A stretch of 33,073 nucleotides of DNA. Origin: Paracoccus seriniphilus (GTDB lineage Bacteria > Pseudomonadota > Alphaproteobacteria > Rhodobacterales > Rhodobacteraceae). The stretch is from the NCBI RefSeq assembly GCF_028553745.1, contig NZ_CP067132.1:387501-420573 (forward strand), read 5' to 3'. The notes under the pieces were generated by a model, which worked only from the letters and a program-made list of their open reading frames with translations, had not been told where the DNA came from and ran no database searches. Positions within the stretch are counted from its first letter, which is position 1. The number at the start of each line of letters is the position of its first letter. Of this stretch, positions 8,546 to 16,317 are shown in pieces. A program made the translations under genes and the position numbers.

Positions 8546-9825
8546 TCATCGCGATGGCCATTGCACTGCTGGCGGCAGGGATGCTGATCGCCGGGTTCGA
8601 AATGCTGATGGTGCTGGGCGTGCCGACCCTTGCCATCAGGATGGGGTTCTTCGAACGCCTGCCGGACATGATCATCGCACAAAAGATCACCGGCGGGATC
8701 AACCAGTCCCTGTTGCTGGCCATTCCCTTTTTCCTTTTCGCGGCCGAACTGATGGGGCGGGGACAGATCGCCGGCCGGCTGACGGGGCTGGTCCGTGCCC
8801 TGGTGGGGCATGCGCGTGGGGGCATCGGTTACACGACGATCGGCGGCGCAATGGGGTTCGGTTCGGTGTCCGGATCGGCCCCGGCAACGGTTGCTGCCAT
8901 GGGGCATATTCTTTACCCCGAACTGCGGCGCGCAAGGTTTCGCGACAAATTCGCTCTGGGGCTGATTGTCTCTTCAGCGGAAACCGCGCTGCTGATCCCA
9001 CCGTCGATCACCCTGATCGTCTATGGCTGGATCACCGGAACCTCGATTACGGCGCTGTTCGCTGCGGGTTTGTCTGTTGGTGTGGTCATGGGATTGGCCT
9101 TCGCGGCACTGACGGCAATCGAAGCCCGCCGCACCGGAGTCATGGGTGACCCGCGTGCGACATTGGCCGAAATCCTGACAGCGCTTCGTCGCGCCGGCTG
9201 GGCTCTGGGCATGCCGGTGCTGATCCTTGGCGGCATCTATGGCGGGCTGGTCACGCCGACCGAAGCGGCAGTTGTCAGCGTCGTCTATGCCATCCTTGTC
9301 GAAAGCCTTGTCTATCGTGGCCTGACCCTGCAAGGGCTGGTCGCGGCGGCGGAAAAGACCGCAATCCAGAATGCGGTGATCTTTCTGTTGCTGGCGCTGG
9401 GAACCCTGCTGTCCTATTTCATCACGCTGGCGCAGATCCCCGACATGCTGATTGCTGCGGTCGAGCGAGTGCAGGCGGGGCCGGTGGTTTTCCTGATGAT
9501 CGCCAATGTCGCCTTCATCATCGCGGGGATGTTCGTGGACCCCAACTCGATTCAGCTGATCCTGGTGCCTGCGCTCTATCCGGTAGCGACCAGCCTTGGC
9601 ATCGACCCCGTGCATTTCGGCATGATCGTCGCCGTCAATGTGACGCTTGGCATGGTGACGCCGCCCTTCGGGCTGGATCTTTTCGTGGCGTCATCGACGC
9701 TGCAAAAGCCGGTGACAGAGATCATCGCCGGGATCTGGCCCTTCATCATCGTCAATCTGCTTGTGCTGCTGCTGGTCACATATGTTCCGGGCATCGCGAC
9801 GCTGGTTCCCGATCTGCTTCTTTAA
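8542..9825 (+). CDS. TRAP transporter large permease, DctM family
   Basis: A 427-residue permease with about 12 membrane segments, the ion-coupled translocation subunit of the TRAP system. It has the family motifs GSVSGSAPATVAAMGHI in the first half and GGIYGGLVTPTEAAVV in the second. The length is standard. It overlaps dctQ by four bases (ATGA), indicating translational coupling. A separate putative operator and start region for the next gene follows within about 95 bp, so the TRAP operon probably ends here, though read-through into the decarboxylase gene is possible; I see no strong terminator in the gap. Confidence 0.92.
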   Translation: MIIAMAIALLAAGMLIAGFEMLMVLGVPTLAIRMGFFERLPDMIIAQKITGGINQSLLLAIPFFLFAAELMGRGQIAGRLTGLVRALVGHARGGIGYTTIGGAMGFGSVSGSAPATVAAMGHILYPELRRARFRDKFALGLIVSSAETALLIPPSITLIVYGWITGTSITALFAAGLSVGVVMGLAFAALTAIEARRTGVMGDPRATLAEILTALRRAGWALGMPVLILGGIYGGLVTPTEAAVVSVVYAILVESLVYRGLTLQGLVAAAEKTAIQNAVIFLLLALGTLLSYFITLAQIPDMLIAAVERVQAGPVVFLMIANVAFIIAGMFVDPNSIQLILVPALYPVATSLGIDPVHFGMIVAVNVTLGMVTPPFGLDLFVASSTLQKPVTEIIAGIWPFIIVNLLVLLLVTYVPGIATLVPDLLL

Positions 9826-9867
9826 CCCACGTATTCGAGAGAAAAATCTTGCTGCCTGAAAATGAGA

Positions 9868-9881
9868 AGTATACTGTATAA
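9868..9881. promoter_or_regulatory. Operator-like site upstream of the decarboxylase gene
   Basis: AGTATACTGTATAA contains the perfect 9-bp dyad ATAC-T-GTAT (9871-9879), the best example of the motif in the window. It lies 41 bp before ATG 9922. It also falls inside an N-terminal extension of the open frame (ATG 9862), which argues for the downstream start. TTGCTG at 9849 could be a -35 with TATACT as -10. Confidence 0.62.
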
Positions 9882-9921
9882 ATCAAGCCCCCGAAAAGAC
9901 GCAGAAGAACAGGAAAGCCCG

Positions 9922-10893
9922 ATGACGCCCAAAATCACATTCGAAGAACACTTCATGGCTCCGGGGTTCGAAAAGCACTCGGAAGCATTCCTGAAACTGA
10001 TCCCGAGGGCCCAGGCCGAACGTCTGATGCAGCGGTTGAACGATTTCGACGGCGAGCGGCTGGAGCTGATGGACAAGGGCGGTATCGTGCGCACGGTTCT
10101 GTCATTGACAGGCCCCGGCCCGCAGGGAGAGCCCGACGATACGGCGACAGAGGCCGCGCAGCGGGCCAATGACTATCTTGCGCAAAAGATTGCATTGCGC
10201 CCCGACCGGCTTTCCGGTTTTGCGGCGCTGCCAATGCATGACCCCGAGGCGGCGGTGGTCGAGCTGCGCCGCGCGGTGAAGGAGCTTGGCTTCCTGGGCT
10301 GCCTGGTGAATGGGCACACGCATGGCACCTATTACGATGCGCCTGAATATGACGTGTTCTGGGCCGAACTGGAACGGCTGGATGTGCCGCTATATCTGCA
10401 TCCGGCCAACGCCTATGCGACGCCATATGTGCTGCAGGGCATGCCGGTGCTGCAGGGCGCGACCTGGGGCTGGGGTGTGGAAACCGGCAGCCACGCGCTG
10501 CGGCTGTTGTTTGCCGGTGTCTTCGACCGCTTTCCGGGGGTCAGAATTGTGCTGGGCCATATGGGCGAGGCGCTGCCATTCCTGCGCTGGCGTTATGACT
10601 CGCGTTTTGGCGCCTATCCGATGGGCGTCGATCTGAAGCTGAAACCCTCGCAGTATTTCACCCGCAATATCCTCATCACCACCTCGGGCGTATGTTCGCA
10701 TCCCTCGCTGATGGGGGCCTTGGGCGAGATGGGCGAAGAAGGCGTGATGTTCTCGGTCGACTATCCCTATGAGGATACCGAGGCCGCAGTCGCCTTCATC
10801 GAAACTGCGCCGCTGGATGACCGCGCAAAGCGGATGGTCTGCCATGATACCGCCGCGGGCCTGCTGGGCCTGCCGCTGGCATCCGACGCGTGA
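9922..10893 (+). CDS. picC: Amidohydrolase-family decarboxylase, probable 3,6-dihydroxypicolinate decarboxylase
   Basis: A 323-residue TIM-barrel protein of the amidohydrolase-2 / gamma-resorcylate decarboxylase family. Candidate metal ligands are E8 and H10 (TFEEHF), H160 (LYLHPAN), H213 (LGHMGEALP supports the site) and D280 (FSVDYPYED), in the pattern of non-oxidative aromatic decarboxylases. In the picolinate pathway PicC removes the carboxyl group of 3,6-dihydroxypicolinate to give 2,5-dihydroxypyridine, which is exactly the substrate needed by the nicX gene here. ATG 9922 follows AGGAAAG; the frame is open back to 9862, but that part is putative operator DNA. Ten bases separate it from the oxygenase gene. 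Other dihydroxy-acid decarboxylations cannot be excluded by sequence alone. Confidence 0.85.
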   Translation: MTPKITFEEHFMAPGFEKHSEAFLKLIPRAQAERLMQRLNDFDGERLELMDKGGIVRTVLSLTGPGPQGEPDDTATEAAQRANDYLAQKIALRPDRLSGFAALPMHDPEAAVVELRRAVKELGFLGCLVNGHTHGTYYDAPEYDVFWAELERLDVPLYLHPANAYATPYVLQGMPVLQGATWGWGVETGSHALRLLFAGVFDRFPGVRIVLGHMGEALPFLRWRYDSRFGAYPMGVDLKLKPSQYFTRNILITTSGVCSHPSLMGALGEMGEEGVMFSVDYPYEDTEAAVAFIETAPLDDRAKRMVCHDTAAGLLGLPLASDA

Positions 10894-10903
10894 GGGTCCC
10901 CGA

Positions 10904-13717
10904 ATGAGCTGGCATTCCTCTGTCCCCGCAGCAGACGTTCTGGAACAGGGTTCCATGGGCGTCGAAGTTGACGGGCTTCGTCTGGCGCTGTTTGCATTGG
11001 ATGGCGAAATCCATGCAACCGGCAATATCTGCACCCATGCCTTTGCGCTGCTGACCGATGGTCATGTCGAGAACGGTTGTGTCGAATGCCCGCTGCATCA
11101 GGGATTGTTCGATATTCGCACCGGCAGGGCGCAGGGCACGCCGGTTACGAAGGACATCGCGACCTATGACGTAAGGATCGAAGACGGGATCGTCTGGATC
11201 AACACCGAGGGCAGGGCGGTCTCTGCCGTCGAAGTGTCGACTGCCTCTGTCCGGCCCAGGGACTTTCGCAAGCTGGTCATTGTCGGCGCAGGGCAGGCCG
11301 GGGCAGAAACGGCGCGCCGGCTTCGCGCCGAAGGTTTTGCCGGGTCGATTGCCCTGCTGGGCGAAGAAGCGGATGCGCCCTATGAACGCCCGCCGCTGTC
11401 CAAGGACATGCTGCTGGGAAAGACCACCCTGACTCAGGCCCTGATTTTCGAGCCGGGCGAAGTCGAGGCGCTGGATCTGGACATGCGCCTGTCAACGCCG
11501 GTGGTCAGCATTGACCGCGATGCACAACGTGTTGTGCTTCAGGATGGCACAGGTCTGCCCTATGACATGCTGGTTCTGGCCACCGGCGCCGCCGCGCGCC
11601 GGATCGCCTTGCCCGGCGCAGAAGGTGCCAGGCTGCATTACCTGCGTGACGCCGCGGATTCCGAGCATTTGGGCAAGGCGCTGAAGGCGGCCTCGCAGGT
11701 GGCGGTGATCGGTGGCGGATTTATCGGGTTGGAGCTGGCCTCGGCCGCGCGTGCCTTGGGAAAGGCGGCGACGGTGATCGAGACCGAAGAACGCTTGCTC
11801 AAGCGGCTTTTGCCCGGCGAACCTTCCGACTTCCTGGGCTGGGTGGCGGAACAGAATGATGTCACCCTGCGCCTTGGCGCCGCTGTACAATCGATCGGCG
11901 CGGATTGCGTGACGTTGAACGATGGCACGCAGGTCGCGGCCGATTGCGTGATTGTCGGCATCGGGGCCGTCCCTCGCGATGAACTGGCCCGCGATGCCGG
12001 GCTGGAGGTTGCCGCGCGTGGCGGCGTCGTGGTCAATGCGCAGAACCGCAGCTCGGACCCGTCGATCTATGCGGTTGGCGATATCGCCGTGATGCGAGAC
12101 GGCGTAAACGGCGCCGAACACCGCAGCGAAAGCTGGCAGAACGCCAATCTTTCCGCGCAGCGTGCCGCACGGGCCATTACCGGCGCCGAACAGAGTGCAG
12201 CCGAACTGCCCTGGTTCTGGTCGGATATCTTTGGCGGAACCCTGCAAATTCTGGGGGCACCGGCTTCGGGTCTGAAGACCGTGCGCCGCGACGGTGATGC
12301 TCCGGCATTCTTTTGCCTCGACGACTCCAACCGCGTCGTCGCCTGCATTGATTTCGGCCATGCCGAGGCCCTGCGCGCCGCGCGCCAACTGATTGAAGGG
12401 GGGCAGCCGGTCGATCCGCTGGTCCTGGCCAATCCCGAAACCAACCTGTTCCAGATCGAGGACGATGAGATGAAAATGCTGCCGATAGACAAGCGCTACG
12501 TCTGGCCTGCGGCCGGACTCGAGCGGGTGCCGGACTGGGCCTATACCAGTCAGGAAATCTATGATCGCGAGGTCGAGCGGATATTTCACGGGCCGACATG
12601 GAATTATGTCGGGCTGGATGCCGAAGTGCCCGATGCCGGTGATTTCGTGCGCTCTTATGTCGGGCCGACACCGGTCGTCATGGTGCGCGATGAAGAGGGC
12701 GAGATCAATGTCTTCGAGAACCGTTGTTCGCACCGCGCTGCCGAATTCTGTCGCGAATTGCGTGGCAATACAGATGAATTCGTCTGCCCATATCATCAGT
12801 GGAGCTATGACCTGAAGGGCAATCTTTCCGGTGTGCCCTTCCGGCGCGGCGTGAATGGAGAAGGGGGCATGGGCCCCGATTTCCGCCCCGAGAACCATGG
12901 TGTCAAGAAGCTGCATGTGACCCGTCACAATGGTGCGGTCTTTGCCTCGTTCAGCGATGCCGTCGAGCCGCTGGAAGACTATCTTGGCGAAGAAATGCTG
13001 AGTGATTTCGAGGCGGTCTTTTCCGGGCGCAAGCTGCGGGTTCTGGGTCATTACAGGCACACGCTGTCGGGCAACTGGAAACTGTATCCCGAGAACCTGA
13101 AAGACCCCTATCACGCCACGCTGCTGCATACCTTCCTTGTGACCTTCGGGCTTCTGGTGGCGGGCAACAAATCGGCGATGATCGTCGACCCCAAGGGGCG
13201 CCATTCGACCATGGCCTCGGCCAAGAGCGACGGAACCGCCGTGTCCGAGGAAAACAAGGCCGAGATGCGCGCCTATCGCGATGGTCTGGCCCTGGCGGAT
13301 CCGCGTCTGATGGATTTCATTCCCGAATTCGACAGCCCGTGGTCGGTGACCATGCAGGTCGTCTGGCCGGGCCTGATCGTGCAACGCGAGATGAATACGC
13401 TGGGGGTGCGCCAGATCGTTCCCAATGGCCCCAATGAGTTCACCATGGTCTGGACCATGTTCGGATATGAGGATGACGATGAGGAAATGACCCGCCATCG
13501 CCTGCGGCAGGGAAATCTGATGGGACCGGCAGGCTTTCTGGGGCTGGAGGACAACGAGGCGATCAAATTCGTGCAGGACGGGATGCTGAACTCGACCGGC
13601 GGTGAACATCTTGTGGTGCTTGATCCCAAGGTGCCTGCGGGCACGTCGAACACCCTGATCTCGGAAGCGGCGATCAGGGCGATGTATAAGCACTGGCGAC
13701 AGGAGATGGGGCTGTGA
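10904..13717 (+). CDS. Trimodular Rieske ferredoxin - FAD reductase - Rieske oxygenase alpha fusion (PicB-like hydroxylase)
   Basis: A 937-residue continuous frame with three complete modules. Residues 1-105 are a Rieske ferredoxin (C43-x-H45, C62-x2-H65). Residues 122-520 are a FAD/NAD(P)H ferredoxin reductase with two Rossmann motifs (VIVGAGQAGAETA at 126; VAVIGGGFIGLELA at 267) and the FAD motif SIYAVGDIA. Residues 523-937 are a ring-hydroxylating oxygenase alpha subunit: Rieske C608-x-H610 and C628-x2-H631, bridging D734, iron ligands H737 and H742, and a late Asp in LEDNEAI. The known PicB is described as four separate components; here three are joined. It would 3-hydroxylate 6-hydroxypicolinate. 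ATG 10904 sits 10 bp after picC. An internal ATG (12470, codon 523) with GAGG at 12458 could also yield a free 415-residue alpha subunit. Confidence 0.88.
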   Translation: MSWHSSVPAADVLEQGSMGVEVDGLRLALFALDGEIHATGNICTHAFALLTDGHVENGCVECPLHQGLFDIRTGRAQGTPVTKDIATYDVRIEDGIVWINTEGRAVSAVEVSTASVRPRDFRKLVIVGAGQAGAETARRLRAEGFAGSIALLGEEADAPYERPPLSKDMLLGKTTLTQALIFEPGEVEALDLDMRLSTPVVSIDRDAQRVVLQDGTGLPYDMLVLATGAAARRIALPGAEGARLHYLRDAADSEHLGKALKAASQVAVIGGGFIGLELASAARALGKAATVIETEERLLKRLLPGEPSDFLGWVAEQNDVTLRLGAAVQSIGADCVTLNDGTQVAADCVIVGIGAVPRDELARDAGLEVAARGGVVVNAQNRSSDPSIYAVGDIAVMRDGVNGAEHRSESWQNANLSAQRAARAITGAEQSAAELPWFWSDIFGGTLQILGAPASGLKTVRRDGDAPAFFCLDDSNRVVACIDFGHAEALRAARQLIEGGQPVDPLVLANPETNLFQIEDDEMKMLPIDKRYVWPAAGLERVPDWAYTSQEIYDREVERIFHGPTWNYVGLDAEVPDAGDFVRSYVGPTPVVMVRDEEGEINVFENRCSHRAAEFCRELRGNTDEFVCPYHQWSYDLKGNLSGVPFRRGVNGEGGMGPDFRPENHGVKKLHVTRHNGAVFASFSDAVEPLEDYLGEEMLSDFEAVFSGRKLRVLGHYRHTLSGNWKLYPENLKDPYHATLLHTFLVTFGLLVAGNKSAMIVDPKGRHSTMASAKSDGTAVSEENKAEMRAYRDGLALADPRLMDFIPEFDSPWSVTMQVVWPGLIVQREMNTLGVRQIVPNGPNEFTMVWTMFGYEDDDEEMTRHRLRQGNLMGPAGFLGLEDNEAIKFVQDGMLNSTGGEHLVVLDPKVPAGTSNTLISEAAIRAMYKHWRQEMGL

Positions 13718-14229
13718 GCGTGACCGAGACCCGCGCAGATGATGCCGCGTTGCGCCGTGCGGCGCGCCTGGATATCGAAGATTTCAACGCCGCCTATTGC
13801 GCGGTTCTGGATGATGGCAATCTTGAAGACTGGCCCGAATTCTTCACCGAGGATGCGTTCTACAATGTGACCAGTCGCGAGAATTTCGACCATGATCGGC
13901 CCGTCGGACTGGTCTATTGCGAGAACAAGGCGATGCTGCAGGATCGGGCGCTGGCGATTGCCAAGACCTCGATGTTCGGGCCGCGCTATCTGCGCCATTA
14001 TATCACCAATACGCAGGTCACCGGGATCGAGGCGGATGGCACGATCTGTGCGCTGGCCAACTATATTCTGGTTGAAACACTGGCCGAACTGCCCGAGGGG
14101 CGGCTTCATCAGGCTGGGCGGCTGATCGACCGGTTCCGTCGGCAGGAAGACGGCCGCGTTCTGCTGTCGTCACGCATTGCGGTCTATGACACGCTTCTGG
14201 TGCATAACGCCCTGGTGCTGCCAATCTGA
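13714..14229 (+). CDS. Rieske oxygenase beta subunit (aromatic-ring-hydroxylating dioxygenase beta family)
   Basis: A 171-residue protein of the SnoaL/NTF2-like fold that forms the beta subunit of alpha3beta3 Rieske oxygenases. Family features are the acidic start DIEDFNAAYCAVLDDG, WPEFFTEDAFYNV, and the C-terminal strand RIAVYDTLLVHN. It starts at GTG 13714 and overlaps the fusion gene stop by four bases (GTGA), with AGGAG at 13701 in front, so it is translationally coupled to its alpha subunit. It has a structural role, with no cofactor site of its own. It ends the plus-strand upper-pathway unit and is followed by a strong hairpin. Confidence 0.9.
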   Translation: MSVTETRADDAALRRAARLDIEDFNAAYCAVLDDGNLEDWPEFFTEDAFYNVTSRENFDHDRPVGLVYCENKAMLQDRALAIAKTSMFGPRYLRHYITNTQVTGIEADGTICALANYILVETLAELPEGRLHQAGRLIDRFRRQEDGRVLLSSRIAVYDTLLVHNALVLPI

Positions 14230-14258
14230 GCAAGGCATCGGATCGGACCTGGAACTCG

Positions 14259-14295
14259 AAGGGGGCAGCCGGTTGAATTGACCGGCTGCCCCCTT
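14259..14295. terminator. Bidirectional terminator between convergent operons
   Basis: AAGGGGGCAGCCGGT (14259-14273) pairs perfectly with ACCGGCTGCCCCCTT (14281-14295) around a 7-nt loop. It lies between the convergent ends of the Rieske beta-subunit gene and the Mo-hydroxylase small-subunit gene. With A/T pairs at the base on both sides it can serve both transcripts. Confidence 0.88.
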
Positions 14296-14335
14296 GGGCT
14301 ATTCGCGCATGGCAAGATGTCGGGATGGTACCCTG

Positions 14336-15496
14336 TCAGGATCTGCGGAAGAATCCGGCGATGATCGAACGCAAGACCGCCCAAAGGCTGACGCCCTTGG
14401 CGGCGCGAACCTCTCCGCCCGACAGGACCGCATCGCAATTGGCGATGAACTCGCCAAGGATGTAATCGACCAGACCGTTGACAAGCTCGGGGCGGTTGAA
14501 CTGGCCCAACATGCCCTCGATCCGAAAGCGGAAGGATACATCCACATTCGAACTGTCCGGGCTGCTGCCCTGGGTCACGACAAAACCAAGCGCCCCTTCG
14601 ACATTGGATTGCCCGCCCCGGTCCTTGCCGCGGCCGGTCACGCGGCCTTCGCGGCTGCTGTCATCGGCCAGAAACTCACCTTCGCCTTCGAAACGTGCCG
14701 AGATGGGGCCAAAGCGCACACCGACATGGCCGGTGAAATGCTGGCCTTCGATGGCAAGGATCTCGGCTCCCGGCAGGCAGCGCGCCACCTCGGGCAAATC
14801 GGCGAAATGCGCCCAGACCGCTGCGGGCGGATGGTTCAGCGCGACGCGGCGGCGCACGACGGTCCAGCCATCCTCGACACTGGCCGATCCCATGGGCGCA
14901 GCCGGTTGCGCGGGCGCGGCTTCGGCGCGTGGCGTGAAAGGGGCGAATGCGGCAGGCGCAGGTGTTGGCAGGCGCGGCGCGCCGGAGGGGGCGATCCCGG
15001 CGGCATCGCGTTCGCCGATGACCTGCGAAATGGCCGCGACTATCCCGACATAGCCGGTGCAGCGGCAGAGATTGCCCGACAGTTCATTTCGAATGCGGGT
15101 TTCATCGGCATCGGGAAGACGTTCCACCAGATCCCGTGCCGTGGCCAGCATTCCGGGCGTGCAAAATCCGCATTGCAGCGCATGGTTGCGGGTAAAGGCG
15201 GCGCGCAGCCGGTCCATCAGCTCATCGCCGTGCCACCCCTCCAGCGTTTCCACATGTCGCCCTTCGCAATCGGTTGCAAAGGTCAGGCAGGATCGCACTG
15301 GCTTGCCGTCCATCATCACCGTGCAGGCCCCGCAGACGCCCTGTTCGCAGGCCAGATGGGTGGCAGTCAGATTCAGCCGGTCGCGCAGGATCTCGGCCAA
15401 TTGCATGCGCGGGGGGACCAGCACATCGGCAGGTGTTCCGTTGACCGTCAGATGCAGGGCGACCGGACGCGGGGTGTCGGTTTGCGAAAGGCTCAT
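14336..15496 (-). CDS. Mo-hydroxylase 2Fe-2S subunit fused to a CoxG-like (SRPBCC) domain
   Basis: A 386-residue protein. Residues 10-165 are the xanthine-dehydrogenase-type iron-sulfur subunit: plant ferredoxin-like cluster C50, C55, C58, C70 and the second cluster C109, C112, C144, C146 (CGFCTPGM, NLCRCTGY). A Pro/Ala-rich linker (about 168-208) leads to a CoxG/SRPBCC domain (about 211-360) and a hydrophobic C-terminal tail ending WAVLRSIIAGFFRRS. The normal family length is about 160-170 residues, so the second half is an added module. It passes electrons from the Mo centre during 6-hydroxylation of picolinate (PicA). ATG 15496 overlaps the medium-subunit stop by ATGA. CoxG of CO dehydrogenase is linked to membrane attachment, so membrane tethering is plausible but inferred. 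Confidence 0.88.
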   Translation of the reverse strand: MSLSQTDTPRPVALHLTVNGTPADVLVPPRMQLAEILRDRLNLTATHLACEQGVCGACTVMMDGKPVRSCLTFATDCEGRHVETLEGWHGDELMDRLRAAFTRNHALQCGFCTPGMLATARDLVERLPDADETRIRNELSGNLCRCTGYVGIVAAISQVIGERDAAGIAPSGAPRLPTPAPAAFAPFTPRAEAAPAQPAAPMGSASVEDGWTVVRRRVALNHPPAAVWAHFADLPEVARCLPGAEILAIEGQHFTGHVGVRFGPISARFEGEGEFLADDSSREGRVTGRGKDRGGQSNVEGALGFVVTQGSSPDSSNVDVSFRFRIEGMLGQFNRPELVNGLVDYILGEFIANCDAVLSGGEVRAAKGVSLWAVLRSIIAGFFRRS

Positions 15497-16317
15497 GCGG
15501 GAATCACTTTTTCGATGGCGCGGCACAGCGCGGTTGTCAGCAGATGCAGCTTGACCGGGTCGGAATCGGGCAGTTGCTCGGTCAATGCGGTATGAACGGC
15601 CGCTTCGCCGGGGTGGCGGGCATTGCGGGCGATATCGCCGGCCAGACCGGACAGGATCAGCGGTCGCGCGCCGGTTGCTCCGGCAACAAGACGCGCGTAG
15701 CCGGTAGAGGGGTCCAGCACCAGCGCACCAATGGCATCGGCAAATTCACCGACCTTGCGGCACAGTTTGTCATAGCCCCAAAGTGCGCCGCGCATCGTCG
15801 TCGCGACCTCGACCGCTTCGACATATTCCCGCGGAGCCAAGGCCGTGCGATAGGCCCCCAGCATGAAGTCACGCATCGGCAGGCGTCGCTGGCTGCCATC
15901 CGGCGCGTGCAAAAGCAGGCTGGCGTCCAGTGCGGTCATGACCGTGACCCAATCTGCTGCCGGGTCGGCATGGGCCAGGGACCCGCCAATCGTGCCCTTG
16001 TTGCGAACCGCGCGATAGGCGATGCTGCGCGCCACATGCCGCATCATCGGCGGCAAATCGACGCCGCAAGCGCCGTCCTCTATCCGGGCATGGGTCACGC
16101 CGGCTCCGATGACGATGGTATCGCCGCGTTCCGAAGCCGCTTCCATGCCGGGCAGAATGTTCAATCCGACCAGTTGCGTGGGGCGCGCCAGCCGCAGGTT
16201 CAACATCGGGCCAAGCGATTGCCCGCCCGCGATGATCTTGCTGTTTTCGGCCTGCAGGCCATCGGCGACGGCGGCAGGTGTCTCGGCGCGCAGATGAGAG
16301 AAGGCTGCGGGTTTCAT
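15493..16317 (-). CDS. Mo-hydroxylase FAD subunit (CoxM/XdhB family)
   Basis: A 274-residue FAD-binding medium subunit of a xanthine dehydrogenase-family molybdenum hydroxylase. The two FAD-pyrophosphate motifs are AGGQSLGPML (30-39) and TIGGSLAHADPAADW (109-123). It takes electrons from the 2Fe-2S subunit and passes them to the final acceptor. It overlaps both neighbours by four bases (ATGA), so the three subunits are tightly coupled in the order large-medium-small. In the proposed pathway it is part of picolinate 6-dehydrogenase. Confidence 0.92.
   Translation of the reverse strand: MKPAAFSHLRAETPAAVADGLQAENSKIIAGGQSLGPMLNLRLARPTQLVGLNILPGMEAASERGDTIVIGAGVTHARIEDGACGVDLPPMMRHVARSIAYRAVRNKGTIGGSLAHADPAADWVTVMTALDASLLLHAPDGSQRRLPMRDFMLGAYRTALAPREYVEAVEVATTMRGALWGYDKLCRKVGEFADAIGALVLDPSTGYARLVAGATGARPLILSGLAGDIARNARHPGEAAVHTALTEQLPDSDPVKLHLLTTALCRAIEKVIPA

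Noticed and set aside
11492..13693. A 733-codon open frame on the minus strand opposite the Rieske fusion gene
   Set aside because: Shadow of a GC-rich gene; its translation is rich in His/Arg/Gln with no domain, and the plus-strand frame has all cofactor motifs.
14294..15595. A 433-codon plus-strand frame opposite the Mo-hydroxylase small subunit
   Set aside because: Shadow frame; the minus strand carries both 2Fe-2S cysteine sets and overlaps its neighbours correctly.
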